This document shows positions 54,068-57,491 of a stretch of 57,491 nt of DNA, piece by piece. The position numbers and the translations under genes are program-made. The stretch's first letter is position 1. Every line of letters starts with the position of its first letter. This DNA is from Xanthobacteraceae bacterium (lineage in GTDB: Bacteria; Pseudomonadota; Alphaproteobacteria; Rhizobiales; Xanthobacteraceae), in assembly GCA_024508855.1 (NCBI GenBank), contig JANINJ010000017.1, forward strand, positions 1 to 57,491, given 5' to 3'. The notes under the pieces are model-generated. The model worked only from the letters and a program-made list of their open reading frames with translations. It was not told the DNA's origin and ran no database searches.

Positions 54068-55012
54068 ATGACAACGACAAAAATAACAACTCCATTTCCG
54101 CTGGGCCAGCCCGCCTTCGTTTCCAACGTTCTCGACCGTGCCGCGCATTTGCGCACCGACGACGCGAAACTGTTTGCGCTGGAAAGCCATCGCGACGCGC
54201 GCGCCTACGTGATGTTTCGCGACTCGCTTGTGGTGAAGCAGGACGAAGCTCGCCCGCGAGCGTTGCTGACGATCGACGAAGCGATCAAATTCGGCGCCAA
54301 TCCCGGCACGATTTTCCTGGGGCTGCGCGACGGCGCGGCCGTGTTCGGCATGGGTATCGGCGCGCAGGCCGCCGAGAAGTTGCTCGGCCGCAGCGATGTG
54401 GCGGTGAGCGAACTGCGCGGTATGGCGATGCAGGGCCTGTTGCCGCCGGAGCAGCTTTCCGCCATCGCCATGGCCAAATCGATGGTCAACTGGCACCAGC
54501 GCCACGGCTATTGCGCCAATTGCGGTACGCGCACCGCCATGACGCAGGGCGGCTGGCGACGCGACTGCCCGAGCTGCAAGGCCGAGCATTTTCCGCGCAC
54601 CGATCCCGTCGTCATCATGCTGGTGACCCACGGCAACAAGATCCTGCTCGGACGCCAGAAGCAGTTTCCGCCGGGAATGTGGTCATGCCTCGCCGGTTTC
54701 GTCGAAGCGGCGGAAACCATCGAGGATGCGGTGCGACGCGAGGTGCTGGAGGAATCCGGCATCCGCTGCAGCGACGTCCACTACTACATGGCGCAGCCGT
54801 GGCCCTACCCGTCGTCCTTGATGATCGGATGCACCGCGCAGGCCATCAATGAGGACATCGTTGTCGACCACACCGAGTTGGAGGACGCGCGCTGGTTCGA
54901 TCGCGGCGAGGCCACATTGATGTTGGCGCGTCAGCATGCGGACGGACTAACCGGCCCCCACCCGTTTGCCATCGCCCATCATCTCGTCGGCCGCTGGCTG
55001 CAGCCCGCATAA
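54068..55012 (+). CDS. nudC: NAD(+) diphosphatase / decapping NudC
   Basis: This 314-aa Nudix enzyme hydrolyses NADH or NAD caps of RNA. The N-terminal domain precedes a four-Cys zinc site (YCANCG...CPSC, about residues 150-172). The Nudix box is GFVEAAETIEDAVRREVLEESG. The NudC-specific motif is AQPWPYPSSLM. The ATG at 54068 follows the HIT gene's stop by 4 bp. Confidence 0.95.
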   Translation: MTTTKITTPFPLGQPAFVSNVLDRAAHLRTDDAKLFALESHRDARAYVMFRDSLVVKQDEARPRALLTIDEAIKFGANPGTIFLGLRDGAAVFGMGIGAQAAEKLLGRSDVAVSELRGMAMQGLLPPEQLSAIAMAKSMVNWHQRHGYCANCGTRTAMTQGGWRRDCPSCKAEHFPRTDPVVIMLVTHGNKILLGRQKQFPPGMWSCLAGFVEAAETIEDAVRREVLEESGIRCSDVHYYMAQPWPYPSSLMIGCTAQAINEDIVVDHTELEDARWFDRGEATLMLARQHADGLTGPHPFAIAHHLVGRWLQPA

Positions 55013-55150
55013 CTGCCGGGAACCGGATCGACGCATTGCCGGTTGACGATCCGGAAGCGGCTCCATCGAATGATCGGCTGGAGTGTTCTGCGTCTGATCG
55101 AATCAGAAGCAAAGCTCCAACTTTTGAATTGAGGGGTGATGGAGACGCCA

Positions 55151-56083
55151 ATGAACAGCGCTGCCTCGAAATCCGCGCCGCGGATTTTGTGCATCGGGAT
55201 GCCGGTGCGGGACCTTGCGTTCCGCGTGGACGGCGTGCCGGAACGCGGATTCAAGATTCCCGCGTCGCAGTTTGAGGAGATCGCCGGAGGCAACGCCCTC
55301 AATGCCAGCATCGGTATCGTCCGCCTTGGCGGACGCGCCGCGCTGACCGGCCCGATGGGTGACGCTGGCGAAACGTCCAGCCAGTATATTTTCGACAAGC
55401 TGGCCGAAGAAAGCATCGAGACCAATCATCTCGTACATATGCCGGGCCTCGTCACGCCGATTTCCGCCATCATGATCGACCCGAGCGGCGAGCGTACCAT
55501 CGTGACGTTTCGCGATCCCGCGTTGTGGAAGGTCCATCTCCCCGATCCCGACCTGCTGCTGCAGGATTGCGCCGCCATCCTCACCGAAAGCCGCTGCGCC
55601 AGCTTCATCACCGAGCTTTGCGTCGAAGCCCGGCGGCGGAAGATTCCGGTCGTCGTCGATGTCGACGGCGTCATGTCGCTGCGGGAGGGTCTGCTCACTG
55701 CTTCGTCGCATCTGATCTTCTCCAGCGAAGCGTTGCAACAGACGGCCGGTATCGCCAACGACGCCGACGCGCTGAAAAAGATGGCGGGACTGACCGGCTC
55801 GTTCCTGGCAGGCACGCGCGGCCCGCAGGGCACGCTCTGGCTCGACGATCGGCAGAACTTCCAGGAAACCCCCGCGTTTCCGGTTCACACCGTCGACACG
55901 CTCGGAGCTGGGGACATTTTCCACGGCGCCTTCACCCTCGCCCTGACTGAAGGTCAGCCGTTACCCGGCGCACTCCGGTTCGCCTCCGCCGCCGCTGCGC
56001 TCAAATGCACCCGTTTCGGGGGAGCCTTTGCCTGCCCGCAACGCCCTGAAGTTGAAGCATTTTTGGCGCGCGCGGCGCACTGA
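55151..56083 (+). CDS. PfkB-family carbohydrate kinase
   Basis: This 310-aa sugar kinase has a first motif GGNALNASIGIVRLGGRAAL near residue 43. The catalytic motif DTLGAGDIFHGAF lies near residue 250. It would phosphorylate a sugar or nucleoside; the precise substrate is not visible. GGAG sits 8 bases before the ATG at 55151. It stands apart, 134 bp after nudC. Confidence 0.92.
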   Translation: MNSAASKSAPRILCIGMPVRDLAFRVDGVPERGFKIPASQFEEIAGGNALNASIGIVRLGGRAALTGPMGDAGETSSQYIFDKLAEESIETNHLVHMPGLVTPISAIMIDPSGERTIVTFRDPALWKVHLPDPDLLLQDCAAILTESRCASFITELCVEARRRKIPVVVDVDGVMSLREGLLTASSHLIFSSEALQQTAGIANDADALKKMAGLTGSFLAGTRGPQGTLWLDDRQNFQETPAFPVHTVDTLGAGDIFHGAFTLALTEGQPLPGALRFASAAAALKCTRFGGAFACPQRPEVEAFLARAAH

Positions 56084-56172
56084 GGCATCCAATCTAGAAT
56101 AATTTGAGTTGCGCTAGAAGAATTTCCTATTTAAGAGGTGTTATAGCCTTATAAATGGAATAAATATCTCCA

Positions 56173-56682
56173 ATGACCGATGCCGCCGTCACCGTGCTTG
56201 AAACCAACCGTCGCCTCGATGCGATCGATCGCAAGATTCTCACTGTCTTGCAGGACGATGCGTCGCTTTCGGTAGCCGAGATCGGCGACCGGGTGGGGCT
56301 GTCCTCGACGCCATGCTGGAAGCGCATCCAGCGGCTGGAGGCCGATGGGGTGATCCTGCGCCGGGTGGCGCTGGTCGATCAGAATAAGATCGGCCTCGGC
56401 ATCACCGTGTTCGTTTCGGTGGAAAGCGGCGACCATTCGGACGCCTGGCTGCAGAAGTTCGCCGATGCCGTCAGCGCCATGCCGGAAGTCATGGAATTCT
56501 ACCGCATGGCCGGCGACGTCGATTACATGCTCCGCGTCGTCGTCGCGGACATGCAGAGCTACGACGTGTTCTACAAGAAGCTCATCAGCGCCGTGGCGCT
56601 GAAGAACGTCACGTCGCGCTTCGCCATGGAAAAGATCAAGTCGGTCACGGCGCTACCGGTGCCGGCGGCAAGCGCGGCGTAA
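56173..56682 (+). CDS. Lrp/AsnC-family transcriptional regulator
   Basis: This 169-aa protein has an N-terminal helix-turn-helix (LDAIDRKILTVLQDDASLSVAE, VGLSSTPCWKRIQRLEADGVI) and the C-terminal RAM effector domain. It belongs to the Lrp family, often sensing amino acids. The 90 bp before it is AT-rich with candidate promoter bases. It has no same-strand partner. Confidence 0.93.
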   Translation: MTDAAVTVLETNRRLDAIDRKILTVLQDDASLSVAEIGDRVGLSSTPCWKRIQRLEADGVILRRVALVDQNKIGLGITVFVSVESGDHSDAWLQKFADAVSAMPEVMEFYRMAGDVDYMLRVVVADMQSYDVFYKKLISAVALKNVTSRFAMEKIKSVTALPVPAASAA

Positions 56683-56717
56683 GCATAAGACTGTATCGGC
56701 ATGAGATGACGCAACAG

Positions 56718-56817
56718 CGTCATCCTGAAGCGCGAGGGCAAAGCCCGAGCCTCGAAGGATGAGTATTGAAAGTCACCCTTCGAGGCCCTCGCTACGCTCG
56801 GGCACCTCAGGGTGACG
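56718..56817. repeat. Palindromic dispersed element
   Basis: A left arm starting CGTCATCCTGAAG at 56718 and a right arm ending CTCAGGGTGACG at 56817 are imperfect complements over about 44 bp. Inner GAGGGC/GCCCGAG units appear in both. It lies between converging Lrp and phosphomannomutase genes. Confidence 0.65.
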
Positions 56818-56832
56818 GTTCTCTTTCGGAAC

Positions 56833-57491
56833 TCAGATCTTCTGATTGTACTCGCCGACTTCCGGATGCGTGCGCAGCACCGAGTCCATCGCCTCGAACA
56901 TGTCGCGCATGCGTTGCTCCGACACCGGACTTTCGACCACCACCACCAGTTCGGGCTTGTTCGAGGATGCGCGGACCAGACCCCAGCTTCCATCCTCGAC
57001 CGTGACGCGCACGCCATTCACCGTGACCAGATCGCGGATGGCCTGACCGGCGACCTTGTCGCCCTTGGCCTTGGCGGCTTCGAAATGTTTCACCACGGCG
57101 TCGACAACGCCGTACTTCGTCTCGTCGGCGCAGTGCGGCGACATCGTCGGCGACGACCAGGTTTTTGGCAGCGCCTCCCGAAGGTCGGACATGGATTTGC
57201 CCGGCGCACGGTCGAGCATTTCACATACTGCGATCGCCGAGATCAGACCGTCGTCATAGCCGCGGCCGAACGGCGCATTGAAGAAGAAGTGGCCCGACTT
57301 CTCGAACCCCGCCAAAGCGCCGAGTTCGTTGGTGCGCCGCTTCATGTAGGAATGGCCGGTCTTCCAGTAGGTCGCGGTCGCGCCCTGCTTCTGCAGCACC
57401 GGGTCGGTTACGAACAGGCCGGTCGATTTCACGTCGACGACGAATTGCGCGTTCTTGTGGATCGCCGACATGTCACGCGCCAGCATCACGC
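56833..57491 (-). CDS. Phosphomannomutase/phosphoglucomutase, C-terminal part
   Basis: This partial gene is cut by the window edge; about 219 codons of the 3' part are present. GFEKSGHFFFNAPFGRGYDDG is the sugar-binding loop of domain III. The end TVNGVRVTVEDGSWGLVRASSNKPELVVVVES is the phosphate-binding domain IV. It would interconvert hexose 1- and 6-phosphates for polysaccharide precursors. Confidence 0.9.
   Translation of the reverse strand, partial: VMLARDMSAIHKNAQFVVDVKSTGLFVTDPVLQKQGATATYWKTGHSYMKRRTNELGALAGFEKSGHFFFNAPFGRGYDDGLISAIAVCEMLDRAPGKSMSDLREALPKTWSSPTMSPHCADETKYGVVDAVVKHFEAAKAKGDKVAGQAIRDLVTVNGVRVTVEDGSWGLVRASSNKPELVVVVESPVSEQRMRDMFEAMDSVLRTHPEVGEYNQKI

Overview
The window is a chromosomal segment of a GC-rich alphaproteobacterium, most probably Bradyrhizobiaceae/Nitrobacteraceae (Bradyrhizobium, Rhodopseudomonas or Afipia type). 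This rests on the gene order rpmH-rnpA-yidC-engB-argB-dapD-dapE and ffs-dnaX-ybaB-recR, on the Rhizobiales-type dispersed palindromes between genes, and on the Rhizobiales-like form of several proteins. It is inference from protein character and synteny; no 16S gene is present. There is no prophage, insertion sequence or CRISPR array.

Left part (about 0.4-10 kb): a PQQ alcohol-oxidation locus. A PQQ dehydrogenase carries the extra Asp of lanthanide-dependent enzymes. It is followed 21 nt later by an unusual single protein joining a XoxJ-like periplasmic binding domain to a C-terminal class I cytochrome c (XoxG-like). A LuxR-type response regulator and a three-gene ABC importer lie downstream on the same strand. 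A NarX/MoxY-like histidine kinase with a divergent second response regulator closes the locus, and an outer-membrane barrel protein is divergent from the dehydrogenase. This is the best candidate for a little-described system.

10-16 kb: a form II coxS-coxL-coxM molybdenum hydroxylase operon ending in a clear terminator. It is followed by a DUF1971-DUF6522 pair under a strong promoter whose -10 is overlapped by an NsrR-like dyad, then a DUF3422 membrane protein. 16-24.5 kb: a phosphoglycolate-phosphatase-like HAD protein and an aromatic-CoA locus (bifunctional salicylyl-/2-aminobenzoyl-CoA monooxygenase-reductase, acyl-CoA dehydrogenase, aryl-CoA ligase, second FAD monooxygenase, IclR regulator).

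24.5-36.9 kb: envelope and housekeeping accessory genes, namely a CPA2 antiporter with tandem Usp domains, a TRIC-family channel, an L,D-transpeptidase, recQ, a possible 49-aa gene, a Pro/Ala-rich membrane protein, an acyl-CoA dehydrogenase, tRNA-Arg(ACG), a sensor kinase and a small membrane protein.

36.9-57.5 kb: conserved core genes. These are rpmH-rnpA-yidC-engB-DUF423, argB-nucleotidase-dapD-dapE-nucleosidase (arginine and lysine/diaminopimelate synthesis), the opposing def-fmt-truA operon, rmuC, an AmpG-like permease, recR-ybaB-dnaX-ffs, a HIT protein with nudC, a PfkB sugar kinase, an Lrp/AsnC regulator and the 3' part of a phosphomannomutase gene cut by the window end. Five dispersed palindromic elements sit in the gaps between genes.
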